Shown: positions 13,784 to 22,980 of the stretch, one piece after another
Position numbering within the stretch: position 1 is the first letter of the stretch
Layout of the letters: each line of letters starts with the position of its first letter
Source: [Clostridium] scindens ATCC 35704
Lineage (GTDB): Bacteria > Bacillota > Clostridia > Lachnospirales > Lachnospiraceae
Length of the DNA: 64,000 nucleotides
Reading direction: 5' to 3'
NCBI RefSeq assembly: GCF_004295125.1
Contig: NZ_CP036170.1
Location: 1 to 64,000 of the forward strand
Notes under the pieces: generated by a model
Database searches by the model: none
What the model saw: only the letters and a program-made list of their open reading frames with translations
Told to the model about the DNA's origin: nothing
Program-made: the position numbers and the translations under genes

Positions 13784-16120
13784 CTATTCTGCCAAAGCGA
13801 TTTTCAATACAGCATCCATATGGGATACTGGAATAATCTCCAGCCCCCTGGTAATCTCCGAAGAGATCTCCTCCACATCCGGCTCATTCTCCTGCGGAAC
13901 GATCACCGTGCGGATGCCCGCGTTCTTTGCTGCCAGCAGTTTTTCCTTCAGTCCGCCGATAGGAAGCACGCGGCCTCTTAAGGTGATCTCCCCGGTCATG
14001 GCAACATCTGCCCGTACTTTTCTTCCGGTGATCGCCGACATCATGGCCGTAGCCATGGTGATTCCGGCAGATGGGCCGTCTTTCGGAACGGCACCCTCCG
14101 GTATATGGATATGTACGTCATGCTCCTTGAAGAAATTTTCCTCTATCTTATGCTCCCTGCTGACAGAGCGGATGTAACTGATGCCGGTCCTTGCGGATTC
14201 CTTCATCACATCTCCCAATTGCCCGGTCAGCAGGATCTCTCCCTCGCCTGGCATAACATTCACTTCAATCTGAAGCGTGTCCCCGCCTACGCTGGTCCAC
14301 GCCAGCCCGCGGACGATCCCTATCTCATCCGCCTTATTGGCCATCTGGTAGATATACAGTTCCTTGCCAAGATAGAGATGGAGGTTGCGCTCGGTCACAT
14401 GAACCGCCTTCTTCTTTGTCTCCAGGATCTCTCTGGCTGCCTTCCTGCAGATGTCCCCGATCTTACGCTCCAGCTGCCTGACTCCGGCTTCCTTCGTATA
14501 GTTGCGGGCCATCTTCCACAGCGCGTTCCGGCTTATGGTCAGCTGATCCGGCGCAAGGCCGTGCCGCTCCAGCTGCTTTGGTATCAGATGCTCGATGGCA
14601 ATATGCATCTTCTCATTCTCCGTATAGCTGCTGACTTCGATGACTTCCATCCGGTCCAGAAGCGGACGCGGGATGGTCTGAAGCGTGTTAGCCGTGGTGA
14701 CAAAAAGCACTTCGGAAAGATCCATCGGCACTTCCAGATAATGATCCCGGAACTTGCTGTTCTGCTCACTGTCCAGCACTTCCAAAAGCGCGGAGAAGGT
14801 GTCTCCTTTATAATCATTGCTCACCTTGTCAATCTCATCCAGCAGCATCAGAGGATTCTTGACACCCGCTTGCTTCAGCGCGCTGGCAATTCTTCCTGGC
14901 ATGGCGCCCACATAGGTCTTCCTGTGCCCCCGGATCTCCGCCTCGTCCCGCACGCCTCCCAGGGAAATACGCACATAAGGCTTTTTCAGCGCCCTGGCCA
15001 AAGACTTGGCAATGGAAGTCTTACCGGTACCCGGAGGTCCGACCAGGCACAGGATGGGGGAATCTCCCTTTTTCGTCAGCGCCCTGACCGCCAGAAATTC
15101 CAGCACCCGTTCCTTGACTTTCTCCAGGCCATAGTGATCCTCGTCCAATACCTTCTTGGCATAGGCGATATCCTTGTGATCCCTGCATACTTTATCCCAG
15201 GGCATTTCCAGCATTGTCTCAATGTAAGTGCGGATCACTCCCACCTCCGCAGGACTGTTCATGGAGTTCTTAAACCGCTTGATCTCCTTGCCAAGCTTCT
15301 CCTTGACTTCCTTGGGGGCTTTTAAGGCATCTGCTTCCTGCTGGAATTCTTCCGCGTCTGAAAGCGTATTGTCATCTCCCAATTCCTCGCGGATCAGCTT
15401 CATCTCTTCTCGGAGAATGTACTCCCGCTGGTTCTTGTCCACTCGCTCCTTGACTTTCTTCTGAAGTTCTTCCTTTACATTGAGGATCTGTATCTCGCTC
15501 ACCAGCTTATAAGCCAGAAGTTCATAGCGCCGCATCAGATCCGGCTCCTCCAGCAGCTGCTGGGCATCCGTATAGGAAAATGGCATGTTGGCGGCTATGA
15601 CGTCTACCAGTTTTTTCAGTTCGTTGATATTTTCAATTTGAACCGCCAGTTCCTTGGACAGTTTCGGATCTTTTAAAAGATATTCCTTGAAAATGTCCTT
15701 CATCCCCCGGATCATGGCGTCCAGATTCATAGGATTCTTCTCAGCGCCCGTATCTTCAATGGATGTATCCGTATCTGGAATCACCGTTATATTTGCCCTC
15801 ATATAAGGCTCTTCGAATTCCATCACATTGATGCAGGCCCTTGATTCTCCGGATATCAGCACCCGAAGCATTTTCTTAGGTAATTTGACTACCTGCCTGA
15901 TGGCAGCGACGCAGCCGGTCTGGTACACATCCGTAACCCCCGGGCTCTCCGTCTCTACATCTTTTTGGGCTGTCAGGAATATCTTCTGGTCTCCCAGCAT
16001 GGCTTCCTCTATTGCCTGGATAGACTTGGGCCTGCTTACGTCAAAATGACGCACCATCTCCGGCAATATGGACAGTCCTCTTAATGCTACCATAGGAAGG
16101 CTTAATGTTTCTCTGTTCAT
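13784..16120 (-). CDS. lon: ATP-dependent Lon protease
   Basis: 778 residues, LonA type. N-terminal LAN substrate-binding domain (about 1 to 205), coiled helical linker, AAA+ module with Walker [10 protein letters not shown] and Walker B LLDEIDK, then the serine-lysine protease domain. Catalytic Ser684 lies in KDGPSAGIT and Lys727 in GGLKEKLLAA. It degrades misfolded and regulatory proteins in the cytosol. GGGAG precedes the ATG at 16120. Sits in an operon behind clpX, 64 bases away with a weak hairpin between, and in front of engB. Confidence 0.97.
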   Translation of the reverse strand: MNRETLSLPMVALRGLSILPEMVRHFDVSRPKSIQAIEEAMLGDQKIFLTAQKDVETESPGVTDVYQTGCVAAIRQVVKLPKKMLRVLISGESRACINVMEFEEPYMRANITVIPDTDTSIEDTGAEKNPMNLDAMIRGMKDIFKEYLLKDPKLSKELAVQIENINELKKLVDVIAANMPFSYTDAQQLLEEPDLMRRYELLAYKLVSEIQILNVKEELQKKVKERVDKNQREYILREEMKLIREELGDDNTLSDAEEFQQEADALKAPKEVKEKLGKEIKRFKNSMNSPAEVGVIRTYIETMLEMPWDKVCRDHKDIAYAKKVLDEDHYGLEKVKERVLEFLAVRALTKKGDSPILCLVGPPGTGKTSIAKSLARALKKPYVRISLGGVRDEAEIRGHRKTYVGAMPGRIASALKQAGVKNPLMLLDEIDKVSNDYKGDTFSALLEVLDSEQNSKFRDHYLEVPMDLSEVLFVTTANTLQTIPRPLLDRMEVIEVSSYTENEKMHIAIEHLIPKQLERHGLAPDQLTISRNALWKMARNYTKEAGVRQLERKIGDICRKAAREILETKKKAVHVTERNLHLYLGKELYIYQMANKADEIGIVRGLAWTSVGGDTLQIEVNVMPGEGEILLTGQLGDVMKESARTGISYIRSVSREHKIEENFFKEHDVHIHIPEGAVPKDGPSAGITMATAMMSAITGRKVRADVAMTGEITLRGRVLPIGGLKEKLLAAKNAGIRTVIVPQENEPDVEEISSEITRGLEIIPVSHMDAVLKIALAE

Positions 16121-16145
16121 ATACTATTCTCCCAGTTATAAAACT

Positions 16146-16176
16146 GGCGGGCACAAATGTCTTTCTTGCACCCGCC
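16146..16176 (-). terminator. Weak terminator or attenuator between clpX and lon
   Basis: On the minus strand GGCGGG (16176 to 16171) and CCCGCC (16151 to 16146) form an interrupted stem, followed by AGTTTTAT. Could partly end transcription after clpX, letting lon be set separately. Confidence 0.35.
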
Positions 16177-16184
16177 ATACTATT

Positions 16185-17444
16185 TTATGCACTCTCAGAT
16201 CTGACGGATGCGTGCTCGCATTCCGGTTCTCCGATTCCTTTTACAACATCTTCTGTAATTCGGCATGATTTTAAGGTCTCATCAGATGGAGCCTTGTACA
16301 TGATATCCATCATGATATTCTCCATGATGGCTCGAAGCCCTCTTGCACCAGTCTTCCGCTTAAGGGAAGTCTCCGCAATCGCTTCCAGCGCTTTTTGATC
16401 AAAGATCAGATCCACGCCGTCTAGTTCCAACAGTTTCTGGTACTGCTTTACAATCGCGTTCTTTGGCTCTGACAGAATCTGCATCAGCGCTTTCTTATCC
16501 AACATCTCCAATGCGACCGTCACCGGCATACGGCCTACCAACTCAGGGATCAGTCCGAATTTCACCAGATCCTGAGGCAGTACCTGCGCAAGCAGCCTGT
16601 CTACATCATTCTCATGCTTCTTTGCAATATCGGCATTAAATCCAATGGATTTCTGGTCAATACGCTTTTCAACAATCTTATCGATACCTTCAAACGCTCC
16701 ACCGCATATGAACAGGATGTTGGTCGTATCAATCTGGATCAGTTCCTGATGAGGATGCTTCCTTCCTCCCTGCGGAGGAACATTGGCAACCGTGCCCTCC
16801 ACGATCTTAAGCAGGGCCTGCTGCACGCCTTCGCCGGAAACGTCCCTAGTAATCGAGGGATTCTCGGACTTTCTGGTTATCTTATCAATCTCATCAATAT
16901 AGATGATGCCGTATTCCGCGCGCTCGATATCGCCGTCCGCAGCCTGGATGATCTTAAGAAGGATATTCTCCACATCTTCTCCTACATACCCTGCCTCCGT
17001 CAGCGCAGTCGCGTCTGCAATGGCAAACGGAACATTCAGGATCTTGGCCAGGGACTGGGCAAGCAGCGTCTTCCCGCAGCCAGTAGGCCCCAGCATCAGG
17101 ATGTTGCTCTTATTCAGTTCTACCCCCATATCCTTCTGGGCCATAATCCGTTTATAATGATTATAGACAGCCACAGAGAGCACTTTCTTTGCCTCTTCCT
17201 GGCCGATCACATACTCATCCAGAAATTCTTTGATTTCTTCTGGCTTCAGGAGATTGATGTCAGCGAATGGATTCCAATGCCTTCCATCATCATATTCGAA
17301 TTCCTCTTCTATAATCTCTGCGCAGACATCGATGCACTCGTCACAGATATAAGCCCCGTTGGGGCCTGCAATCAGTTTTCTCACTTGGTTCTGCGTCTTA
17401 TTGCAGAACGAGCATCTCACCTGATCGTCGTTCTTTCCTACCAT
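16185..17444 (-). CDS. clpX: ClpX, ATP-dependent unfoldase of the ClpXP protease
   Basis: 419 residues. The N-terminal C4 zinc-binding domain reads [15 protein letters not shown] and ICDECIDVC; the AAA+ core carries Walker [11 protein letters not shown] and Walker [10 protein letters not shown], sensor and pore-loop regions, and the RKTGARGLR arginine-finger region near the C-terminus. An IGF-type loop binding ClpP appears as IGFNADIAK. It unfolds tagged substrates and feeds them to ClpP, whose gene is directly upstream (37 bases). GAGGTGA ribosome site before ATG at 17444. Confidence 0.97.
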   Translation of the reverse strand: MVGKNDDQVRCSFCNKTQNQVRKLIAGPNGAYICDECIDVCAEIIEEEFEYDDGRHWNPFADINLLKPEEIKEFLDEYVIGQEEAKKVLSVAVYNHYKRIMAQKDMGVELNKSNILMLGPTGCGKTLLAQSLAKILNVPFAIADATALTEAGYVGEDVENILLKIIQAADGDIERAEYGIIYIDEIDKITRKSENPSITRDVSGEGVQQALLKIVEGTVANVPPQGGRKHPHQELIQIDTTNILFICGGAFEGIDKIVEKRIDQKSIGFNADIAKKHENDVDRLLAQVLPQDLVKFGLIPELVGRMPVTVALEMLDKKALMQILSEPKNAIVKQYQKLLELDGVDLIFDQKALEAIAETSLKRKTGARGLRAIMENIMMDIMYKAPSDETLKSCRITEDVVKGIGEPECEHASVRSESA

Positions 17445-17481
17445 ACTCTCACCTCATAATAATAAGGACCGATGCGCAAGA

Positions 17482-18063
17482 CTAACGGCTCTTGATTACT
17501 TCGTCAATTAAACCATATGCTTTCGCTTCTTCCGCAGACATGAAATTATCCCTCTCTGTACCGATCCGGATAACGTCAAGCGGCTGTCCTGTATTCTCTG
17601 CTAATATCTGATTTAATTTTTGACGGGTCTTTAATATATGTTCAGCGGCAATCTGAATCTCCGTTGCCTGTCCCTGTGCGCCGCCTGATGGCTGATGGAT
17701 CATGATCTCTGCATTCGGAAGAGCCAACCTCTTGCCTTTGGTTCCCCCTGCCAGCAGGAAAGATCCCATGCTTGCAGCCATTCCGATACAGATTGTCTCA
17801 ATATCGCACTTGATATACTGCATGGTATCATAAATTGCCAGACCGGCTGTCACAGATCCTCCCGGGCTGTTGATATACAGATGGATATCCTTTTCCGGAT
17901 CCTCTGCCTCAAGAAACAGCAGCTGTGCTACAATCACGCTTGCAGACACATCCGTCACTTCCTCGCCCAGAAAAATGATTCTGTCTTTTAATAATCTTGA
18001 ATAGATGTCGTAGGAGCGCTCTCCGCGGCTTGTCTGTTCAATGACATAAGGTACTAAACTCAT
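17482..18063 (-). CDS. clpP: ClpP, proteolytic subunit
   Basis: 193 residues, a complete ClpP. Catalytic triad: Ser98 in GMAASMGS, His123 in MIHQPSGG, Asp172 in TERDNFMS. Forms the tetradecameric chamber that works with ClpX. There is no propeptide beyond the usual few residues. AGGAGG ribosome site before the ATG at 18063. Lies between tig and clpX, the classical order. Confidence 0.97.
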   Translation of the reverse strand: MSLVPYVIEQTSRGERSYDIYSRLLKDRIIFLGEEVTDVSASVIVAQLLFLEAEDPEKDIHLYINSPGGSVTAGLAIYDTMQYIKCDIETICIGMAASMGSFLLAGGTKGKRLALPNAEIMIHQPSGGAQGQATEIQIAAEHILKTRQKLNQILAENTGQPLDVIRIGTERDNFMSAEEAKAYGLIDEVIKSR

Positions 18064-18099
18064 GTATATGCCTCCTAACTACATGTTACTTGTATAGAC

Positions 18100-19386
18100 T
18101 TATTTTTCAACAGCATTCTCTATCAGGAAAGTTATGGCCTCCTGTACTGCCATATCTTCCTTCATCTGCTTCTTTTCATTCTCATCCATGAATTCTTTCA
18201 GTTTGTCTACTTCCATCTTATAACTTTCCGCCATCTTAGCCAGTTCTTCATCCAGTTTTTCGTCGCTGATCTCGATATTCTCTGCCTTTGCGATCGCTTC
18301 CAGCACAAGGCGGGTCTCAATGCGCTTGATCGCCTGCGGACGCAGTTCATCCATCATCTTGTCGGCAGTCATACCCGTAAACTGGAAGTACTGCTCCAGG
18401 GAAATGCCCTGCGACTGGATTCTCTGTGCGAAATCATCGGCCATCTGCATAACCTGAGTCTCGATCATCGGCTGAGGGATCTCATACTGCGCATTCTTGA
18501 CTACAGCATCTACAGCCTGGTCTTCCTGCTTTCTCTTTCCTTCGGAAGCCTTCTGATCTTTAATCTTTGCCTTAATATCAGCCTTATATTCCTCTAATGT
18601 ATCAAATTCAGAAACTTCTGCTGCGAATTCATCATCAATTTCCGGAAGTTCCTTTGCCTTAATCTCATGAATCGTGCATTTGAATACTGCTTCTTTGCCT
18701 TTCAGATCCTCGGCATGGTAATCTTCCGGGAAGGTAACCTTGACTTCCATCTCCTTCTCGGCCTCTGCGCCTACCAGCTGTTCCTCGAATCCAGGAATGA
18801 AAGAGCCTGATCCGATGGTCAGAGGATAGTTCTCCCCTTTCCCGCCTTCGAAGGCTACTCCGTCGACAAAGCCTTCGAAGTCCAGGATCACTTCGTCCCC
18901 ATCCTGTACCGGACGGTCTGTTACGGTGATTGTCCTTGCATTCTTCTCTGCTTCTTCCTGAATCTTGGCATCCACTTCCTTCTGCGTCACGCGCGTAGAT
19001 ACCTTTTCTATCTCCAGTCCTTTATACTCGCCAAGTGTCACTTCCGGCTTTGTCGCAACATCGGCCGTGAAGATGAATGGCTTTCCTTTTTCGATCTGTA
19101 CCACATTGATCTGCGGTCTTGATACGATGTCAAGTTCCGCTTCATCATAAGCTTCTGCATATGCCTTTGGAATCAATTCATTTGCAGCGTCATCATAAAA
19201 GATCTCTGCGCCATACATCTTCTCGATCATCTGGCGCGGAACCTTTCCTTTGCGGAAGCCTGGCAATGAAATCTTATTCTTTTGCTTCATATATGCACTC
19301 TGAAGCGCTTTCTCTAAATCATCGGCAGGAACTTCGATGGTAAGTTTTGCCATGTTTTTCTCTAACTTTTCTACCTGTAAACTCAT
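18100..19386 (-). CDS. tig: Trigger factor, ribosome-bound chaperone and prolyl isomerase
   Basis: 428 residues. The N-terminal ribosome-docking domain includes the signature GFRKGKVPRQMIEKMYG; a FKBP-type PPIase domain follows (about 150 to 245, GDEVILDFEGFVDG to FPEDYHAEDLKGKEAVF), then the long helical C-terminal chaperone arms. Binds ribosomal protein L23 at the exit tunnel. AGGAGG before the ATG at 19386. First gene of the protein quality-control operon; a 100-base gap separates it from the lipoprotein gene upstream and should hold the promoter. Confidence 0.96.
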   Translation of the reverse strand: MSLQVEKLEKNMAKLTIEVPADDLEKALQSAYMKQKNKISLPGFRKGKVPRQMIEKMYGAEIFYDDAANELIPKAYAEAYDEAELDIVSRPQINVVQIEKGKPFIFTADVATKPEVTLGEYKGLEIEKVSTRVTQKEVDAKIQEEAEKNARTITVTDRPVQDGDEVILDFEGFVDGVAFEGGKGENYPLTIGSGSFIPGFEEQLVGAEAEKEMEVKVTFPEDYHAEDLKGKEAVFKCTIHEIKAKELPEIDDEFAAEVSEFDTLEEYKADIKAKIKDQKASEGKRKQEDQAVDAVVKNAQYEIPQPMIETQVMQMADDFAQRIQSQGISLEQYFQFTGMTADKMMDELRPQAIKRIETRLVLEAIAKAENIEISDEKLDEELAKMAESYKMEVDKLKEFMDENEKKQMKEDMAVQEAITFLIENAVEK

Positions 19387-19488
19387 TTACTATTTCCTCC
19401 TGTTTCTATCCCGCCCTTCGGTAGTCGAAAAGATGGGCATACTACATTACATTCACCTCAGAAGTATAACACAAACATCTGTAAATAT

Positions 19489-20163
19489 CTAGCCTTGAAT
19501 TTCATCTAAGCGAAGTATTTTTAAGACCAGGCTGTTCATATCATCCTCATCAACGGAATATTCATGATTCTTATCTGCCTGCACATGCAGGATGACCGTT
19601 TCTTCCTCTCCATATGCAGTGTCCTGATAGGCGGCGTCCAGCAGTTCGTAAGCATGGTTGACAATATCATTCAATACCTGCTGCGTCACCTCTTCCGTGG
19701 TTCCCTCATAGCCTCCCTCTTTGATCTTCTGGGTAATCTTGATGGAATCTTGCGAAAGAGACTGCTGGAAGTTAACGAATACATCCGAAGGCTGTATGGA
19801 TACCGGCACTTCGTACTCCCTTTTTCCGGTTTTTTCCGCCTTTCCTACATCATAACGCATGGTAGCGAATATCTTGGACACCAGATCCGCAAACTGCGCC
19901 GTCTTGGTCTCGTTCATCTCAATCTCATTGGTGATATTGGCTGCCACAAAGTTATCGATGGACTGCTGATACTGACGCATCAGAGAATTTTCCGTGGCAT
20001 CCTCCATGTAAGTCCTGGCCCTTGACGTATCACCCTGAAAAGTCAGATCCAGCAAAGCCTGCGTATATCCGGAGGCATCAAAATCCTTGCCGCAGCCCGT
20101 GACAAAGAGCGCCAGCATAAGAACCAGCGCCATAATCCGGAATATCTTTTTATATCTTTTCAT
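19489..20163 (-). CDS. Putative lipoprotein of unknown function
   Basis: 224 residues. The first 24 are a lipoprotein signal (KRYKKIF, hydrophobic LALFVTGCG lipobox with Cys about 24), so the mature protein is lipid-anchored outside the membrane. The rest is mainly helical and acidic; no named domain is recognised with certainty, though the layout resembles DUF5105-like clostridial lipoproteins. The ATG at 20163 was preferred over a TTG six bases upstream. The gene overlaps the end of the DJ-1 gene by 14 bases, so the two are translationally linked. Function unknown. Confidence 0.75.
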   Translation of the reverse strand: MKRYKKIFRIMALVLMLALFVTGCGKDFDASGYTQALLDLTFQGDTSRARTYMEDATENSLMRQYQQSIDNFVAANITNEIEMNETKTAQFADLVSKIFATMRYDVGKAEKTGKREYEVPVSIQPSDVFVNFQQSLSQDSIKITQKIKEGGYEGTTEEVTQQVLNDIVNHAYELLDAAYQDTAYGEEETVILHVQADKNHEYSVDEDDMNSLVLKILRLDEIQG

Positions 20164-20704
20164 ACGCAATCATCTCGCCAATCTCTTTTGCCTTGTCGCT
20201 TCCCGCCAGTACCTCAATCAGCTTAAGGGCAAAATCGACTGCCGCGCCTGCACCTCGTCCGGTGATAACATTGTTATCCACCGTCACCGGAACCTTTGTA
20301 ATGACCGCGCCCTGGATATCCTGCTCCACAGTAGGATGGCATGTGATACGCTTGCCCTTCAAAAGGCCAAGGTTCGCCAGCACCGTAGGACCCGCACAGA
20401 TCGCGCCGATATACTTTCCTTCTTCAAAGAAGTCTTTTACGACCCTGCGCACGCCTGAGTGGGCATCCAGATTCAGCGTTCCCGGCATGCCGCCCGGAAG
20501 AACGATCATGTCTGACTCCACAAAATTCACCTCTTCAAACAGGTCTTCTGTCTGAACATTGATTCCATGCGCCCCATGGACCGTGTATTCTTCGGTAATC
20601 GAAACAGTATCTACATAGATCTGGGCTCTTCTGAGCAGATCTACCGCTGTCAAGGCTTCAATTTCTTCAAATCCGTCTGCTAAAATCACACTTACTTTTT
20701 TCAT
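20150..20704 (-). CDS. DJ-1/PfpI family protein (YajL/ThiJ-like)
   Basis: 184 residues. DJ-1 fold with the nucleophile elbow AICAGPTVLAN (Cys103) and the conserved acidic partner Glu16 in GFEEIEALTAVDLLRRA. This subgroup has been tied to glyoxalase/deglycase activity and protection from carbonyl stress; the exact reaction is debated. ATG at 20704 chosen because GGAGG lies 8 to 10 bases upstream; an in-frame ATG at 20713 is too close to that site. Followed by an overlapping lipoprotein gene and divergent from a CYTH gene. Confidence 0.88.
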   Translation of the reverse strand: MKKVSVILADGFEEIEALTAVDLLRRAQIYVDTVSITEEYTVHGAHGINVQTEDLFEEVNFVESDMIVLPGGMPGTLNLDAHSGVRRVVKDFFEEGKYIGAICAGPTVLANLGLLKGKRITCHPTVEQDIQGAVITKVPVTVDNNVITGRGAGAAVDFALKLIEVLAGSDKAKEIGEMIAYEKI

Positions 20705-20739
20705 TGAAATCATCCTCCTTAATTTTACATATTAACACC

Positions 20740-20769
20740 GTTTACATTTTGTGTAAACTATATTATGAT
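20740..20769 (+). promoter_or_regulatory. Promoter of the CYTH gene with overlapping palindromic operator
   Basis: -35 TTTACA (20741 to 20746), 17 bases, -10 TATGAT (20764 to 20769). The -35 box lies in a perfect inverted repeat GTTTACA-TTTTG-TGTAAAC (20740 to 20758), a likely binding site for a dimeric repressor. It is 46 bases ahead of the start codon. Confidence 0.5.
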
Positions 20770-20814
20770 TGCTATAAATATGGTACGATTATCCAGACTG
20801 GAGGTTGGAAGCTT

Positions 20815-21258
20815 ATGGAAATAGAACGCAAGTATCTTGTACCAATACTGCCCGACAAACTAGAGGATTACCCCTGCCGCGTCATAGAGCAGGGATATCT
20901 GAATACAGAACCCGTCATTCGTATCCGGCGGGATAACGACAAGTATGAAATCACTTACAAATCCAAAGGCTCCATGGCAAGGCAGGAATATAATCTCCCT
21001 TTGACCCGGGAAGCCTATTACCACCTTTTGCCCAAAATAGACGGACATCTGATTCAAAAGAAGCGTTACATGATCCCTCTTTCCGGCGGATTGACCGCTG
21101 AACTGGATATATTTGGCGGGCGGCTTGCGCATCTGGTCCTTCTGGAAGTTGAATTTCCTACGGAAGAAGATGCCAATACCTTTATCCCTCCCGCCTGGTT
21201 CGGGGAAGACGTAACCTTTTCCGGAAAGTTCCACAACAGTTATCTCAGCACGCTGTAA
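20815..21258 (+). CDS. CYTH-domain protein (triphosphate tunnel metalloenzyme)
   Basis: 147 residues. It begins with the family's metal-binding ExExK motif (EIERK, residues 2 to 6) and keeps the strand pattern RIRR, EITYKSKG, QKKRYMI and LLEVEFP. CYTH proteins form a beta tunnel that hydrolyses inorganic triphosphate, nucleoside triphosphates or thiamine triphosphate. Substrate cannot be decided from sequence. Start ATG at 20815 has GGAGG about 10 bases upstream; a longer frame upstream has no ribosome site. It is divergent from the DJ-1 gene. Confidence 0.85.
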   Translation: MEIERKYLVPILPDKLEDYPCRVIEQGYLNTEPVIRIRRDNDKYEITYKSKGSMARQEYNLPLTREAYYHLLPKIDGHLIQKKRYMIPLSGGLTAELDIFGGRLAHLVLLEVEFPTEEDANTFIPPAWFGEDVTFSGKFHNSYLSTL

Positions 21259-21270
21259 AAGCAACGATTT

Positions 21271-21293
21271 GTTTCTTTTTCTTAAAAAGAAAC
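21271..21293. repeat. A/T-rich perfect inverted repeat behind the CYTH gene
   Basis: GTTTCTTTTT-CTT-AAAAAGAAAC. It lies 12 bases after the CYTH stop. There is no T run after it on the plus strand, so it is either a weak terminator or an operator for the next gene. Confidence 0.4.
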
Positions 21294-21338
21294 GTTTCGG
21301 TGCATAGATATCTATTTATTAGGTAAATTGCTATACTA

Positions 21339-21356
21339 ACAAGTGAAATGACTTGT
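21339..21356 (+). promoter_or_regulatory. Inverted repeat between -10 box and start of the XRE gene
   Basis: ACAAGT-GAAATG-ACTTGT directly after a -10-like TATACT (21332 to 21337) and 15 bases before the XRE start codon. The position suits autorepression by the XRE product; this is inference. Confidence 0.4.
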
Positions 21357-21370
21357 GGGGGTTAACGATT

Positions 21371-21775
21371 ATGCCTAATATACAGCTGGCCAATAACTTA
21401 AGATATCTAAGAAAACAACATAATCTGACACAAACGACCTTAAGCAATATGCTGAACATTTCCAGACAGGCTTACTCTAACTATGAGACAAGCAAGCGTA
21501 CCCCGGATCTGGATTCTCTGCTTCACCTGGCCGGATTTTACCACGTCAGTCTCAACGATCTTGTCCTTGGAAGCCTGAAAGACAAGCATGTCACCACGTC
21601 AGGCATATCCGAGGATACGATTCCCTATGCTCTCGCAACAGATAAAAAGACCGGCAATTCCATCTATCTCACGGATGAAGAAGTAGATATGATTCTAAAT
21701 TTCCGCACCCTTTCCAACGAGAATAAACAGATTATTACCGGCTTTCTACATTCCAATTCCAAACATCCAGATTAA
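21371..21775 (+). CDS. XRE-family transcriptional regulator
   Basis: 134 residues. A helix-turn-helix of the Cro/CI type occupies about 7 to 62: LRYLRKQHNLTQTTLSNMLN then ISRQAYSNYETSKRTPDLDSL. The C-terminal half is a helical tail (LTDEEVDMILNFRTLSNENK), common in clostridial stand-alone regulators. The ATG at 21371 is led by GTGGGGGTT; an ATG 18 bases upstream lacks a site. It converges on lysC and the two stops overlap by 4 bases. Target genes unknown. Confidence 0.8.
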   Translation: MPNIQLANNLRYLRKQHNLTQTTLSNMLNISRQAYSNYETSKRTPDLDSLLHLAGFYHVSLNDLVLGSLKDKHVTTSGISEDTIPYALATDKKTGNSIYLTDEEVDMILNFRTLSNENKQIITGFLHSNSKHPD

Positions 21776-22980
21776 TCAGCCAACGCAAATCCATCATGAA
21801 CAGCTATCATGGCCTGCTCGATGTCATCCTCTGCAACCAGTACGGTAATCCGGATCTCGGAAGTAGAGATCATGTTGATGTTGACCCTTGAGTTGTACAG
21901 AGATTCAAACATCTTTGCCGCCACGCCAGGATTGCTCATCATTCCGGCGCCTACGATGGAAAGTTTTGCCACCTTCTCATTCCATGTAATATCCTGGATC
22001 GTAAGTCTCTTTTTATTTTCCTCCAGAATCCTGATCGCATTCTCCAGGTCATCGGATGCCACCGTAAAGGAGATGTCTTTCGTCCCTTCTCTTCCCACTG
22101 ACTGAAGAATAATATCCACATTGATATTGTTGCCAGCAAGGGTATCAAAGATACGGAATGCGATTCCTGGCTTGTCTTCCACTCCTATGACTGAGATTCT
22201 GGCAGTATTCTTATCGGCCGCCACGCCTGTCACTAATAGTTTTTCCATTTCGCTTGCCTCCTTGACTACGGTTCCCTCTGAGCGGTTCAGGCTGGACCGT
22301 ACCACTAATTCTACGTTATATTTCTTCGCCATTTCCACAGATCGGTTGTGAAGCACCTTTGCGCCAAGGCTAGCCAGTTCCAGCATCTCATCATAGGTTA
22401 TCACGTCTATCTTCTTTGCATCCTTCACAATTCTTGGGTCTGCCGTATATACGCCGTCCACGTCTGTATAGATCTCGCATTTATCCGCGTGCAGCACCGC
22501 TGCCAGCGCTACCGCCGTCGTATCGGAGCCGCCCCTTCCAAGCGTCGTGATATCGTCATATTTATTAACGCCCTGGAAGCCCGTTACAATTACAATCTTC
22601 CTGGAATCCAGCTCGTGGAGGATCCTCTCCGTATCCACGCGCTTAAAACGCGCATTTCCGTAGCGGGATGTGGAATGCATCATTACCTGGAACGCATTCA
22701 GGGATACTGCCGGTACATCCAGAGCATGCATTGCCATTGCCATCAATGATACGGATACCTGCTCGCCTGTTGACAGAAGCATATCCATCTCCCTCTTTTT
22801 TGCCTTAGGATTGATGGCATTCGCCATTTCGATCAGATTGTCCGTCGTATCCCCCATGGCAGAAAGCACGACCACAATGTCATGTCCTGCCTTATAGTCC
22901 TCAATGCAGCGCTGGGCCACATTGAAGATTCTCTCCTTGTTGGCCACAGAACTGCCGCCAAATTTCTTTACTATTAACAT
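21772..22980 (-). CDS. lysC: Aspartate kinase
   Basis: 402 residues. Catalyses ATP-dependent phosphorylation of aspartate, the entry to lysine, threonine and methionine synthesis. N-terminal kinase domain begins with KFGGSSVANKERI and carries the substrate motif TGFQG and GRGGSDTTAVALAA; the C-terminal third holds two ACT domains (about 265 to 400) for amino acid feedback. Only 7 bases of overlap with apgM, so it closes the secA-prfB-hom-apgM-lysC transcript. No lysine riboswitch is seen near it, so control is probably by feedback or upstream of the operon. Confidence 0.95.
   Translation of the reverse strand: MLIVKKFGGSSVANKERIFNVAQRCIEDYKAGHDIVVVLSAMGDTTDNLIEMANAINPKAKKREMDMLLSTGEQVSVSLMAMAMHALDVPAVSLNAFQVMMHSTSRYGNARFKRVDTERILHELDSRKIVIVTGFQGVNKYDDITTLGRGGSDTTAVALAAVLHADKCEIYTDVDGVYTADPRIVKDAKKIDVITYDEMLELASLGAKVLHNRSVEMAKKYNVELVVRSSLNRSEGTVVKEASEMEKLLVTGVAADKNTARISVIGVEDKPGIAFRIFDTLAGNNINVDIILQSVGREGTKDISFTVASDDLENAIRILEENKKRLTIQDITWNEKVAKLSIVGAGMMSNPGVAAKMFESLYNSRVNINMISTSEIRITVLVAEDDIEQAMIAVHDGFALAD

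Noticed and set aside
14105..15325. 406-codon plus-strand open frame opposite lon
   Set aside because: Shadow of lon codon bias; no family resemblance or ribosome site.
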